NCBI GenBank assembly: GCA_037446495.1 | Contig: JBBIIL010000005.1 | Span: forward strand, 1-64,000 | DNA length: 64,000 nucleotides | Direction of reading: 5' to 3' | From: CAIXZV01 sp037446495 | GTDB taxonomy: Bacteria > Chloroflexota > Limnocylindria > Limnocylindrales > CSP1-4 | In this document: positions 54,612 through 63,107 of the stretch, piece after piece | How the letters are laid out: each line of letters opens with the position of its first letter | Numbering within the stretch: position 1 is the first letter of the stretch | Position numbers and translations under genes: made by a program | Notes under the pieces: generated by a model | The model's input: the letters and a program-made list of their open reading frames with translations, nothing else | The model's database searches: none | What the model was told of the DNA's origin: nothing

Positions 54612-55523
54612 ATGGATCCCAATCGGCCGCCCTGGTATCGGCGGCCCGACGCTCGATCGCTCGCATGGGTCGCGGCTGCCGCTGGGCCGGGCTGGCGTGC
54701 CGTGGGGTGGAGCCGCCTGCGCGGTGGCGTCGCAATGGCAGTGGACGCCGTCGATCTCGAGGGGCCGGGCTCCGCGACATGCCGCCTCGTCCTGCGACGG
54801 TGGGTTCGGCCCGGCTGGGAGCAGGACGAGCCAGGGGCCACGCCCGCTCGAGAGGCGGCCGTTCTGGGTGCGCTCGCCACGACTGACGTGCCGGCCCCGC
54901 GGCTTGTCGCTGTGGACACCGACGGCACGGCCGCGGGTGTGCCTGCCCTCCTCATGTCCCATCTCGTCGGCCGCCGCCCGTCGCTCGTCGACGAAGCCCG
55001 ACCGTCGTCGATCGCCGAGATGGCGGACGCGCTCGCACGGATCCACGCGGTCGGAGCCCCCCTGCTTGCGCTGGTCGAGCCGTTTCGGCCGTACTACGAG
55101 TTGGCGCAGGCCCGGGTGCCACCGTCGTCCGCACGCCCGTTCCTGTGGCGGGCGGCCCTCGCCGTCGCGGCAGACGGTCCCGTGTTGGCGGCCGAGCGCT
55201 TCCTGCACCGGGACTACCACCCCGGCAACACGATCTGGCGCAAGTCGGGCCTCGCTGGGGTCGTCGACTGGGCGAGCGCGTCGCGGGGACCGGTCGCCGT
55301 CGACCTCGCCCACTGGCGGGCGAACCTGGGCAGTCGGCACGGCGTCGGGGTCGCGGACCGCGTGCTTTCGGCGTACCGCGCGGCGACCGGCGCGGTGCCG
55401 GACGACCAGCCGTGGTGGGACCTGCGCGTCCTGCTGGACTTCCTCGATGTGCCCGCCGCGGTGAAAGGCGCGGAGCTCGAGTGCCTGGAGGTCTACCTGG
55501 CCGCGCTGCTCGCGCGGTCCTGA
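54612..55523 (+). CDS. Aminoglycoside phosphotransferase (APH)-family kinase
   Basis: 303 residues with the APH/choline-kinase fold. Brenner motif FLHRDYHPGNTIW gives the catalytic Asp and Asn, and GVVDWASASRGPVAVDLAHW supplies the metal-binding Asp. ALLMSHLVGRRP is the hinge. Such chromosomal members phosphorylate diverse small molecules, and antibiotic resistance should not be assumed. No resistance neighbours or mobile elements are nearby. Base composition matches its surroundings. Confidence 0.87.
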   Translation: MDPNRPPWYRRPDARSLAWVAAAAGPGWRAVGWSRLRGGVAMAVDAVDLEGPGSATCRLVLRRWVRPGWEQDEPGATPAREAAVLGALATTDVPAPRLVAVDTDGTAAGVPALLMSHLVGRRPSLVDEARPSSIAEMADALARIHAVGAPLLALVEPFRPYYELAQARVPPSSARPFLWRAALAVAADGPVLAAERFLHRDYHPGNTIWRKSGLAGVVDWASASRGPVAVDLAHWRANLGSRHGVGVADRVLSAYRAATGAVPDDQPWWDLRVLLDFLDVPAAVKGAELECLEVYLAALLARS

Positions 55524-55587
55524 CGTCACTCAGGCGAGGCCGGCGGGCATCGAGGACACTGGCGCCGGGTCGGATGCGCGTCCGAGG

Positions 55588-55593
55588 TACGCT
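55588..55593 (+). promoter_or_regulatory. -10 TACGCT, leaderless start
   Basis: TACGCT with a 6-base spacer to the GTG at 55600. Confidence 0.5.
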
Positions 55594-55599
55594 GAGGGC

Positions 55600-55995
55600 G
55601 TGGAGACCTGGCCGCCCAACATCGACGAAGCAGCATTTGAGGACTGGGTGTTCGAGGCCCTCGACCAGATCCCTGAGCGGTTCCGTTCGGCGCTCGGCTC
55701 CCTGGCCGTGCTCATCGAGCAGGAGCCGACGCGCGAGCAGCTCGAGCGGCTGGGGGTGCCCGGCATGTACGGGCTGTTCGAGGGCGTGCCGCACGGCCGC
55801 TATGAGGCGGGCTGGGCGCTCCATCCCTCGCGGATCACGATCTTCCGCGGGCCATGCCTTCGCTCGGCGGCCACCGTCGAGGGCGTCCACGCGCGCGTCA
55901 GCGAGACCGTCCGTCACGAGGTGGCCCACCAGTTGGGCATCTCCGACGCCCGCCTCCACGAGCTCCGAGGGGAGCACGACCACTTGGCGCTCTGA
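55600..55995 (+). CDS. Zincin-like metallopeptidase family protein
   Basis: 131 residues, GTG start. The C-terminal half carries VSETVRHEVAHQLGIS, an HExxH zinc motif, with a downstream HEL that could supply the third ligand. N-terminal DWVFEALDQIPERF and YGLFEGVPHGR resemble PF06262 (zincin_1). These small proteins lack a known substrate. 25 bases upstream of the response regulator gene, but that gene has its own -10-like CATACT. Confidence 0.83.
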   Translation: METWPPNIDEAAFEDWVFEALDQIPERFRSALGSLAVLIEQEPTREQLERLGVPGMYGLFEGVPHGRYEAGWALHPSRITIFRGPCLRSAATVEGVHARVSETVRHEVAHQLGISDARLHELRGEHDHLAL

Positions 55996-56020
55996 CCCGG
56001 GCTCGGCCATACTCGACCGC

Positions 56021-56719
56021 GTGGACGCCCGAATCCTGCTGGTCGAGGACGACCCGTCGATCCGCGAGGTGACCGCGATCGGGCTTCGCGCGGCCGGGTT
56101 GACCGTCGCCATCGCCGCCGACGGCGAGGAGGGGCTGGCGCGCTGGCGGGCCGACCGCCCGGACCTCGTCCTGCTCGACGTGATGCTCCCCCGGCTCGAC
56201 GGCCTCGACGTGCTGCGCGCCATCCGCCGCGAGGCCACCACGCCGGTCGTCCTGCTGACCGCCCGTGCTGACACGATCGACGTGGTGGTTGGCCTGGAGT
56301 CGGGCGCCGACGACTACGTGACCAAGCCATTCGAGATGCCCGAGCTGGTGGCACGCGTCAGGGCGGCGCTGCGACGGCACGTGCCCGAGCCCGGGGGGAC
56401 CGGTGCCGACAGGCCCGTCGTGCTCGGCCCGCTGCGCGTCGATCCGGCCGGGCGCACCGTCGCGCTCGATGGCCGCGAGGTGGCCCTGACGCGCACCGAG
56501 TTCGACCTGCTGCGCGAGCTTGCGCGCCAGCCTGGCCGCGTGTTCACCCGTGAGGCCCTGCTCGACCATGTCTGGGGCTACGACTTCCTGGGCGACTCGC
56601 GTCTGGTGGATGTCGCGATCGGTCGGCTGCGCGCCAAGGTCGAGGCCGATCCCGCCAGCCCCACGCTCATCGTCACGGTCCGGGGCGCCGGTTACAAGGC
56701 CCTGCGGCCGGGCAGCTGA
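56021..56719 (+). CDS. OmpR/PhoB-type response regulator (MtrA-like position)
   Basis: 232 residues from the GTG. Receiver: LLVEDDP, phospho-Asp in LVLLDVMLPRLDG, Thr in VVLLTARAD, Lys in VTKPFEMP. Winged helix: ALTRTEFDLLRELARQPGRV, then LVDVAIGRLRAKVEADPASP. It is the first gene of a three-gene unit with a histidine kinase and a GerMN lipoprotein. CATACT lies 7 bases before the GTG. Confidence 0.94.
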   Translation: MDARILLVEDDPSIREVTAIGLRAAGLTVAIAADGEEGLARWRADRPDLVLLDVMLPRLDGLDVLRAIRREATTPVVLLTARADTIDVVVGLESGADDYVTKPFEMPELVARVRAALRRHVPEPGGTGADRPVVLGPLRVDPAGRTVALDGREVALTRTEFDLLRELARQPGRVFTREALLDHVWGYDFLGDSRLVDVAIGRLRAKVEADPASPTLIVTVRGAGYKALRPGS

Positions 56720-56723
56720 TGCG

Positions 56724-58193
56724 GTGCGCCTCCCGATGAGCCGCCTCCCCCGCACCCCGGGCGGCCTGCGGACGCGGCTCGCCCTGACGCTCGTGGCGCT
56801 CGTGGCGATCACGGTCGCGGGCATCAGCCTCGGTGTGTTCGCGTTCGTGGACGCCTCCTTGCGGACCTCCATGGTGGCGGAGGCGCGGCGCCAGGCGGAC
56901 TTCAACCTCTCGGTGCTGCTCCCGGCGGAGGACCCGCAGCCGACCACCGCCGCGGAATTCGCGGCGAGCGGGCTGCCGGCGGCGTTCCGGTTCCGGGGCG
57001 ACGTGGAGACGATCGCCGATTTCCGGACCGACATCTACGTCTCGTCGCCCGAACTCGATGGCGCCCTTGCCGACGTCGATCCGGCGCTTCGCGCAATCGT
57101 TGCGAGCGGGCAGCTCGGCTACGCATGGCAGGAGCTCCGGGGCCGCAGCGTCCTGATCGTCGGCGGGCGCCAGGGCGGGCCCCCGGACCTCTACTTCGTG
57201 TTCGACGCATCGCCGGTGGACCAGGCGCTCGACCAGCTCCGACTCGGCCTCGCCGGCGCCGGCCTCGTGGCGGTACTCCTGGCGCTCATCACCGCCGGGA
57301 TCATGGCCCGCGGGATTCTGCGGCCGGTCGCGGCGGCGGGCACGGTGGCGCGACGCATCGCCGGCGGCGACCTCTCAGCGCGCGTGCCGACGGGCGGCCG
57401 GGACGAGCTGGCGGCCCTCGCTGCGGAGCTCAACCGCATGGCCGACGCCCTGCAGGCGACCGTCGCCCGGCTGGAGGCGGCGCAGGGCCACAACCGCCAG
57501 TTCGTGGCCGACGTCGCGCACGAGCTCCGGACGCCGCTCGCGGCGCTGACTGTCGAGGCCTCGCTGATCGAGCCCGCCCTCGCCGACCTGCCGCCTGACG
57601 CCCGACGCGCCGGCGAGCTGCTGGTGGGCGACGTGCGGCGGATGCGCACGCTCGTGGACGACCTCCTCGAGATCTCCCGCTTCGACGCCGACGCGGAGCG
57701 CCCGGCCTTCGAGGAGGTCGACCTCGGGCGGGTCGTGGCGGCCGTGGTCTCGGTACGCCTCCCGGAAGCTGCGCTGACGATCCCGGCCGCGCCGGTCCGT
57801 GCTGCCTCGGACCCCCGCCGGCTCGAGCGGATCCTGGGCAACGTGCTCGACAACGCACGCGACCACGCGCCGGGAGCGCCCGTGGAGGTGTCCCTGGTCA
57901 GGGTGCGGAACGGGGCCGTGATCACGGTTGCCGACCGCGGGCCGGGGGTCCCTTTCAGTACGCTCCCGCACCTGTTCGAGCGGTTCTACAAGGCGGACGC
58001 GTCCCGTGCCGGCGGCTCGTCGGGCCTGGGCCTCGCGATCGCCGCGGAGCACGCCGCACTCATCGGGGCAGCGCTCCGAGTCCGCGCCCGGCCCGGCGGT
58101 GGCCTCGTCTTCGCCCTCACCGTGCCAGTCGCGCCTGTCACCCGTTCGTTACCTCCGGGCGATGTCCCCGACACGCCTGCGGCCGATGCTTGA
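56724..58193 (+). CDS. Sensor histidine kinase with extracellular domain (MtrB-like position)
   Basis: 489 residues from the GTG, or 485 from the ATG at 56736. TM1 (about 18-40) and TM2 (about 175-197) bracket a roughly 130-residue extracellular sensor domain. HAMP follows (RPVAAAGTVARRIAGGDLSA), then HisKA with phospho-His in DVAHELRTPLAALTVE, and HATPase with ILGNVLDNARDHAP, ADRGPGVP and SGLGLAIA. It starts 4 bases after the response regulator stop. The sensor sequence matches no family I know. Confidence 0.93.
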   Translation: MRLPMSRLPRTPGGLRTRLALTLVALVAITVAGISLGVFAFVDASLRTSMVAEARRQADFNLSVLLPAEDPQPTTAAEFAASGLPAAFRFRGDVETIADFRTDIYVSSPELDGALADVDPALRAIVASGQLGYAWQELRGRSVLIVGGRQGGPPDLYFVFDASPVDQALDQLRLGLAGAGLVAVLLALITAGIMARGILRPVAAAGTVARRIAGGDLSARVPTGGRDELAALAAELNRMADALQATVARLEAAQGHNRQFVADVAHELRTPLAALTVEASLIEPALADLPPDARRAGELLVGDVRRMRTLVDDLLEISRFDADAERPAFEEVDLGRVVAAVVSVRLPEAALTIPAAPVRAASDPRRLERILGNVLDNARDHAPGAPVEVSLVRVRNGAVITVADRGPGVPFSTLPHLFERFYKADASRAGGSSGLGLAIAAEHAALIGAALRVRARPGGGLVFALTVPVAPVTRSLPPGDVPDTPAADA

Positions 58194-58224
58194 GGCGTTC
58201 GGAATCCGCATCGAGGTCCCGGCC

Positions 58225-59247
58225 ATGCGCGCCGCCGGCCGTTCCCCAGCCGCCCTGATCGTCACCCTTCTGGCCGTCCTGAGCCTCGCCGCCGGATGCT
58301 CGCCGTCCAGTGGCCCGCTCGGCACCCCGTCCACTCCAGCCCCAACCGGCAACGCCTCGGTTGCCCCGCCGTCGGGCGATGCGACCCCCGGCGCCCCCGA
58401 GGCCTCAGGCCCGGCTGTCACGCCGTCCGCGGCGCCCGCCACAGCACCTGCGACCGCGTCGGCCGCGACCTCGCCGGCGGTGAGCCCCGCCGCAGCTCCG
58501 GCCGCCTCGCCCACCCCGGACCTGAGCGGCACCACGATCGTGCGGGCCTACTTCGTCCTCGGCAGCGCCGCTGGCCACAGCGGGCTCGCCCCGGTCCTGC
58601 GCGAGATTCCGGCGACAGTCGGCGTCGCCGTCGCGGCCATGCGCCAGCTGCTCGCAGGACCGGACGCGCGCGAGCAGTCCGCGAGCCCGGCGATGTCCAC
58701 CGCCGTCCCTGCGGCCACGCGCCTGCTGAGCCTCTCGATCCGCAATGGCGTCGCCACCGTCGACGTCTCGGGCGAGTTCGCGGTCGGCTATGACGCCGCG
58801 GCGCCAGACGCCCGGTACGCCCAGGTGGTCTACACGCTGACCCAGTTCCCGACGGTGAGCTCCGTGGCCTTCGAGCTCGACGGCCAGCCCGCCGGCGCCG
58901 CCGCAATCACGCGGGCCGCGCTGCGCGACGCCTTCCTGCCCACGATCTTCGTCGACCACCCGGCGTGGGGCGCCGCGGCCGGCAACCCCGTGACCGTGTC
59001 CGGCGTCGCCAACGTGTTCGAGGCGCAGTTCCGCATCCAGGTCAAGGACGCCAGCGGCAGGATCCTGGTGGACCAGGCCGCCCAGGCCGGGTGCGGCACG
59101 GGGTGCTGGGGCCAGTTCTCGACCGCGCTCGCCTACACCGTGGCGTCGGCCCAGTGGGGCACCTTGCGCGTGTACGACCTCTCGATGAAGGACGGCTCGG
59201 CCGTGGACGTCACGGAGTACCCGGTCTGGCTCACGCCCGTCGGCTGA
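58225..59247 (+). CDS. GerMN-Gmad2 lipoprotein (LpqB-like position)
   Basis: 340 residues. Type II signal peptide with lipobox LSLAAGC (Cys25), then an 80-residue Pro/Ala/Ser/Thr linker. A GerMN domain follows (TTIVRAYFVLGSA, AMRQLLAGPDAREQ, LLSLSIRNGVATVDVSGEFA), then a Gmad2 Ig-like domain (NPVTVSGVANVFEAQFRIQV, SAQWGTLRVYDLSMKDGS). The ATG at 58225 gives the cleanest signal peptide; an ATG at 58186 overlapping the kinase end is possible. Operon order response regulator-kinase-GerMN lipoprotein recalls mtrA-mtrB-lpqB. Confidence 0.87.
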   Translation: MRAAGRSPAALIVTLLAVLSLAAGCSPSSGPLGTPSTPAPTGNASVAPPSGDATPGAPEASGPAVTPSAAPATAPATASAATSPAVSPAAAPAASPTPDLSGTTIVRAYFVLGSAAGHSGLAPVLREIPATVGVAVAAMRQLLAGPDAREQSASPAMSTAVPAATRLLSLSIRNGVATVDVSGEFAVGYDAAAPDARYAQVVYTLTQFPTVSSVAFELDGQPAGAAAITRAALRDAFLPTIFVDHPAWGAAAGNPVTVSGVANVFEAQFRIQVKDASGRILVDQAAQAGCGTGCWGQFSTALAYTVASAQWGTLRVYDLSMKDGSAVDVTEYPVWLTPVG

Positions 59248-59314
59248 CCGCCGCCGACCAGCGGCCCGGCAGCGAGCGCGGGGTCCGTGCCGGGCTCGCA
59301 TCGCGCCCTCGCCC

Positions 59315-59348
59315 CGCGACGAGCCGAGGACCGCGACGAGTCGAGGAC
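59315..59348. repeat. 17-bp tandem repeat upstream of nadA
   Basis: Two adjacent 17-base copies differing at one base, just ahead of a TACGAT (59359-59364) that probably serves nadA. Confidence 0.75.
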
Positions 59349-59406
59349 GCCGGCACGATACGATCAGCCCGAACACGGCCGCGGGGCGGCCGGCAGCGAG
59401 GCGAAC

Positions 59407-60525
59407 GTGACCACCGATCGACTGAGCGTCGTCTATCCAGTGCCCGCGCCGGGCGGCTCGGCGCGCATCGCGCAGGCATGGGCACGGGTGCCGCCCGACC
59501 TCGGGCCGGCGGCCCGCTCCGCGCAGAAGGCGCGCGCCGCCGACCTGCTGCGGGCCCACGACGCCGTGCTCGTCGCCCACTTCTACACCGACGGCGACAT
59601 CCAGGACCTCGCGCTCGAGACCGGCGGCCTCGTCGCCGACTCGCTCGAGATGGCACGGTTCGGGCGGTCGCACCCGGCCGGCACGCTCGTGGTGGCGGGC
59701 GTCCGGTTTATGGGCGAGACCGCGAAGATCCTCAGCCCCGACAAGCGCGTCCTGGTGCCGGACATGGAGGCGACGTGCTCGCTCGACCTGGGCTGCCCGC
59801 CCGACGAGTTCGCTGCGTTCTGCGACGCCCACCCCGACCGCACCGTCGTCGTGTACGCGAACACGAGCGCGGCCGTCAAGGCTCGCGCCGACTGGGTCGT
59901 CACCTCGTCGTGCGCGCTCGCCATCGTGCGCGACCTGGCCGCCCGGGGCGAGGCCGTCGTCTGGGCGCCCGACCGCCACCTGGGCGAGTACATCGCCCGC
60001 GAGACGGGGGCGGACATGGTCCTGTGGCGGGGCGCCTGCGTGGTCCACGACGAGTTCAAGGGACTCGAGCTCGAGCTGCTGCGCGAGGAGCATCCCGACG
60101 CGCTGGTGCTGGTGCACCCCGAGGCTCCCGAGGCCGTGGTCGCGCAGGCCGACGTCGTCGGGTCGACGTCGCAGTTGCTGGCCGCCGTCGTCAGCGGGTC
60201 GGCGCGCGAGTACATCGTGGCCACCGACAACGGGATCCTCCACCGGATGCGCCAGCTCGCGCCAGGCGCGACGCTGATCGAGGCGCCGACCGCCGGCGAC
60301 AGCGCGACCTGCATGAGCTGCGCCCACTGCCCGTGGATGGCGATGAACAGCCTGGGTGGCATCATCGCCGCGCTCGAGACCGGCAGCGGCGAGGTGGTCC
60401 TGCCGGAGCCTGTCCGGCGGCGCGCCCTCCTCCCGATCGAGCGGATGCTCGCGTTCGTGGAGACGCATCCGGGCAGCGTCGCGGCCTCGTACCGCGGCCA
60501 TGTGCCGCACCTCGGCTCGGCATAG
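59407..60525 (+). CDS. nadA: Quinolinate synthase
   Basis: Condenses iminoaspartate with dihydroxyacetone phosphate to quinolinate, using a [4Fe-4S] cluster. 372 residues from a GTG with GAGGCG as Shine-Dalgarno. Landmarks: AVLVAHFYTDGDIQDLAL, VAGVRFMGETAKILSPDK, cluster Cys in MEATCSLDLGCP, in WVVTSSCAL, and in ATCMSCAHCPWMAMNSL; ATDNGILHRM lies in between. nadC follows after 10 bases and nadB is convergent, completing the pathway. Confidence 0.96.
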   Translation: MTTDRLSVVYPVPAPGGSARIAQAWARVPPDLGPAARSAQKARAADLLRAHDAVLVAHFYTDGDIQDLALETGGLVADSLEMARFGRSHPAGTLVVAGVRFMGETAKILSPDKRVLVPDMEATCSLDLGCPPDEFAAFCDAHPDRTVVVYANTSAAVKARADWVVTSSCALAIVRDLAARGEAVVWAPDRHLGEYIARETGADMVLWRGACVVHDEFKGLELELLREEHPDALVLVHPEAPEAVVAQADVVGSTSQLLAAVVSGSAREYIVATDNGILHRMRQLAPGATLIEAPTAGDSATCMSCAHCPWMAMNSLGGIIAALETGSGEVVLPEPVRRRALLPIERMLAFVETHPGSVAASYRGHVPHLGSA

Positions 60526-60535
60526 CGCCGCCCCG

Positions 60536-61414
60536 ATGGGCTACCACCCCGCCTCGCGCAACGAGACCCTCGACGAGGCGATCGCCCGCAACATCCGCGA
60601 CGCGCTGCGCGAGGACGTCGGCACAGGCGACTGGACGGCTCGGCTCGTGCCCGACGCGCCGGCGCATGGACGCGTCACCGTCCGCGAGGACGCCGTGCTG
60701 TGCGGCCGCGCCTGGTTCGAGGGCTGCATGCTGGCACTCGACCCCGGGGCGGTGGTCCGCTGGGCGTACGCCGAGGGCGACGACATGGCCGCCGGCACCA
60801 CCGTGTGCGACGTCTGGGCATCGGCGCACGCGCTGCTCTCAGCGGAGCGTCCCGCACTCAACTTCCTGCAGCTGCTCTCGGGAACCGCCTCGACGGCTCG
60901 CCGCCACGTCCGCGCCATCGAGGGCGCCTCGCCCAATCCGCGCGGCTGCGTCGTGCTCGACACGCGCAAGACCGTGCCCGGGCTGCGCCTCGCGCAGAAG
61001 CACGCTGTGCGCGTCGGCGGCGGTGGCAACCAGCGGCTGGCGCTGTGGGACGGGATCCTGATCAAGGAGAACCACATCGCCGCTGCGGGCGGGATCGCCG
61101 AGGCGTTGGGCGCCGCGCGCCGCCTCGTGGGCGCCGCGGACGTCCCGGTCCAGATCGAGGTGGAGCGCCTAGACCAGCTCGACGAGGCGCTGGAGGCCGG
61201 CGCGACGAGCATCCTCCTCGACAACCTCACGCTCGCGGACATGCGCGAGGCGGTCATGCGGACGGCGGGCCGAGCGCTCCTCGAGGCGTCAGGCGGGGCT
61301 GAGCTCGCCAGTCTGCGCGAGGTCGCGGCCACCGGCGTGGACCGGATCTCCGTGGGCGCGCTGACCAAGCACGTCCGCGCGGTCGACTTCTCGATGCGGC
61401 TGGTCGACGGCTGA
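60536..61414 (+). CDS. nadC: Nicotinate-nucleotide pyrophosphorylase (quinolinate phosphoribosyltransferase)
   Basis: Converts quinolinate and PRPP to nicotinate mononucleotide with CO2 release. 292 residues. Family landmarks: DALREDVGTGDWTARLVP, ERPALNFLQLLSGTAS, VVLDTRKTVPGLRLAQKHAV (PRPP/quinolinate binding), GILIKENHI, IEVERLDQLDEAL, ILLDNLTLADMREAV and ISVGALTKHV. Ten bases after nadA, so co-transcribed. Confidence 0.96.
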   Translation: MGYHPASRNETLDEAIARNIRDALREDVGTGDWTARLVPDAPAHGRVTVREDAVLCGRAWFEGCMLALDPGAVVRWAYAEGDDMAAGTTVCDVWASAHALLSAERPALNFLQLLSGTASTARRHVRAIEGASPNPRGCVVLDTRKTVPGLRLAQKHAVRVGGGGNQRLALWDGILIKENHIAAAGGIAEALGAARRLVGAADVPVQIEVERLDQLDEALEAGATSILLDNLTLADMREAVMRTAGRALLEASGGAELASLREVAATGVDRISVGALTKHVRAVDFSMRLVDG

Positions 61415-61435
61415 CCGCTCGGCTGCGGCCAGCGG
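61415..61435. terminator. Small hairpin between nadC and nadB
   Basis: CCGCT/AGCGG plus inner GGC/GCC pairs, with one bulged C, in the 28 bases between two convergent stops. Confidence 0.4.
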
Positions 61436-61442
61436 ACCCGCC

Positions 61443-63059
61443 TCAGCCGCGCGACACCCTCTTGCGGGCGAGGACCGTGGGCAGGCTGGCCGGCAGCGTG
61501 TACGGGTAGTCCCGGCTGAAGTGCAGGCCCCGGCTCTCATGCCGCGACAGCGCCGACCGGACGACCAGCTCGGACGTCGTCAGCAGGTTGCGCAGCTCGA
61601 GCAGGTCGCGGTTGACGCGGAACTTCGCGTAGTACTCGTCGGTCTCGTCGCGCAGCAGCCGGATCCGGTGCAGTGCGCGCTCGAGCCGCTTCGTGGTGCG
61701 CACGATGCCGACGTAGTTCCACATCGTCAGTCGCAGCTCGTCCCAGTTGTGCGAGATAACGACCTGCTCATCGGCATCCTCGACCTGGCTCTCGTCCCAT
61801 GCCGGCAACGCCAGCGCGTCCGCGCCGTCCTCGGCACTGATCGCCGCCGCGGCGGTGCGCCCGATCACGACGCACTCGAGCAGCGAATTGCTGGCGAGTC
61901 GATTGGCTCCGTGGAGGCCCGTGTAGCCGGTCTCGCCGACCGCGTACAGGCCCGGCAGGTCCGTCCGCCCGTCGAGGTCGGTCACCACGCCGCCGCACGT
62001 GTAATGCGCCGCCGGCACGACCGGGATCGGCTGGTGCGCAATGTCGATCCCCAGCTCCAGGCAGCGCGTGTAGATCGTCGGGAAGTGTTCCCGCAGGAAC
62101 GGCTCGCCGAGGTGCGTCGCGTTCAGGAACACGTTGTCGAGGCCCTGGCGCTTCATCTCGAAGTCGATCGCGCGGGCCACGATGTCGCGTGGCGCCAGTT
62201 CCATGCGCTCGTCGTGGCGGGCCATGAACCGCGTCCCGTCGGGCAGCTCGAGCGACGCCCCCTCGCCGCGCAGCGCCTCGGTGATCAGGAAACTCCGCTC
62301 GACCGGGTGGTAGAGGCAGGTCGGGTGGAACTGGATGAACTCCATGTTGGCGATCCGGCAGCCGGCCCGCCAGGCCATCGCGATCCCATCGCCGGTCGAG
62401 GTCTCGGGGTTCGTCGTGTAGCGGTACACCTTGCCGACCCCGCCGGTCGCCATCACCACGGCGGCAGCTGGCAGGGTCTCGACGCGGCCCGCGTCGATGT
62501 CCAGGGCGTACACGCCGTAGCAGCGGTCCGGCTCGTCGCGGCGGAGATGCCGCGACGTGACGAGGTCGACGGCCATCCACCGCTCGAGCATGGTGATCTG
62601 CGGGTGGGCGCGCGCCTTGGCGAGCAGCGCCTCGTGGATCGCTTCGCCGGTCGCGTCCGCCGCGTGCGCGATCCGGCGGACGGAGTGGCCGCCCTCGCGC
62701 GTGAGGTGGAGGCCGAGCGGCCCCGCCGGATTGGGGGTGAACGGCACGCCCTGCTCCAGCAGCCACTCGATCGCCGCTGCGCTGTGCTCCGCGATGAACC
62801 GGGCCGCGTGCTCGTCCACCAGGCCCGCCCCGGCAATCTGGGTGTCGTTGACGTGGAGATCCACGCTGTCGTCGTCACCGAGCACGCCGACGATCCCGCC
62901 CTGGGCCTTGGGCGTGGCGCCCTCATCGAACCCCCGTTTCGCCAGCACCACGACGGGGCGGCGGTCGGCGAGGTGGAGTGCGACGGTCAGGCCGGCGAGG
63001 CCGGCCCCGACGATGACGACGGGCAGCCCGTCGGACGGATCGGAGGGCATGGGGTACAT
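61443..63059 (-). CDS. nadB: L-aspartate oxidase
   Basis: FAD enzyme that oxidises aspartate to iminoaspartate for NadA. 538 residues. PVVIVGAGLAGLTVALHLAD is the FAD Rossmann motif, then TPKAQGGIVGVLG, REGGHSVRRIAHAAD, the active-site region EFIQFHPTCLY, RDIVARAID, HYTCGGVVTDLDGRT, and GANRLASNSLLECVV; the C-terminal helical domain is present. TAAGAT sits 6 bases before the ATG. Transcribed toward nadA-nadC. Confidence 0.96.
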   Translation of the reverse strand: MYPMPSDPSDGLPVVIVGAGLAGLTVALHLADRRPVVVLAKRGFDEGATPKAQGGIVGVLGDDDSVDLHVNDTQIAGAGLVDEHAARFIAEHSAAAIEWLLEQGVPFTPNPAGPLGLHLTREGGHSVRRIAHAADATGEAIHEALLAKARAHPQITMLERWMAVDLVTSRHLRRDEPDRCYGVYALDIDAGRVETLPAAAVVMATGGVGKVYRYTTNPETSTGDGIAMAWRAGCRIANMEFIQFHPTCLYHPVERSFLITEALRGEGASLELPDGTRFMARHDERMELAPRDIVARAIDFEMKRQGLDNVFLNATHLGEPFLREHFPTIYTRCLELGIDIAHQPIPVVPAAHYTCGGVVTDLDGRTDLPGLYAVGETGYTGLHGANRLASNSLLECVVIGRTAAAAISAEDGADALALPAWDESQVEDADEQVVISHNWDELRLTMWNYVGIVRTTKRLERALHRIRLLRDETDEYYAKFRVNRDLLELRNLLTTSELVVRSALSRHESRGLHFSRDYPYTLPASLPTVLARKRVSRG

Positions 63060-63065
63060 CTTCTA

Positions 63066-63071
63066 ATCTTA
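63066..63071 (-). promoter_or_regulatory. nadB -10 TAAGAT, leaderless start
   Basis: TAAGAT on the minus strand with a 6-base spacer to the ATG at 63059. Confidence 0.6.
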
Positions 63072-63107
63072 GGCCCGCCGGGGCGCGCCACGCACTCGCG
63101 CCCGATG

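Noticed and set aside
54612..55523. Antibiotic resistance gene
   Set aside because: APH-fold kinases are common housekeeping genes; no mobile element or resistance context is present.
58225..59247. Evidence of sporulation from GerMN/Gmad2 domains
   Set aside because: These domains occur widely in non-spore-forming bacteria, and no spore genes are present.
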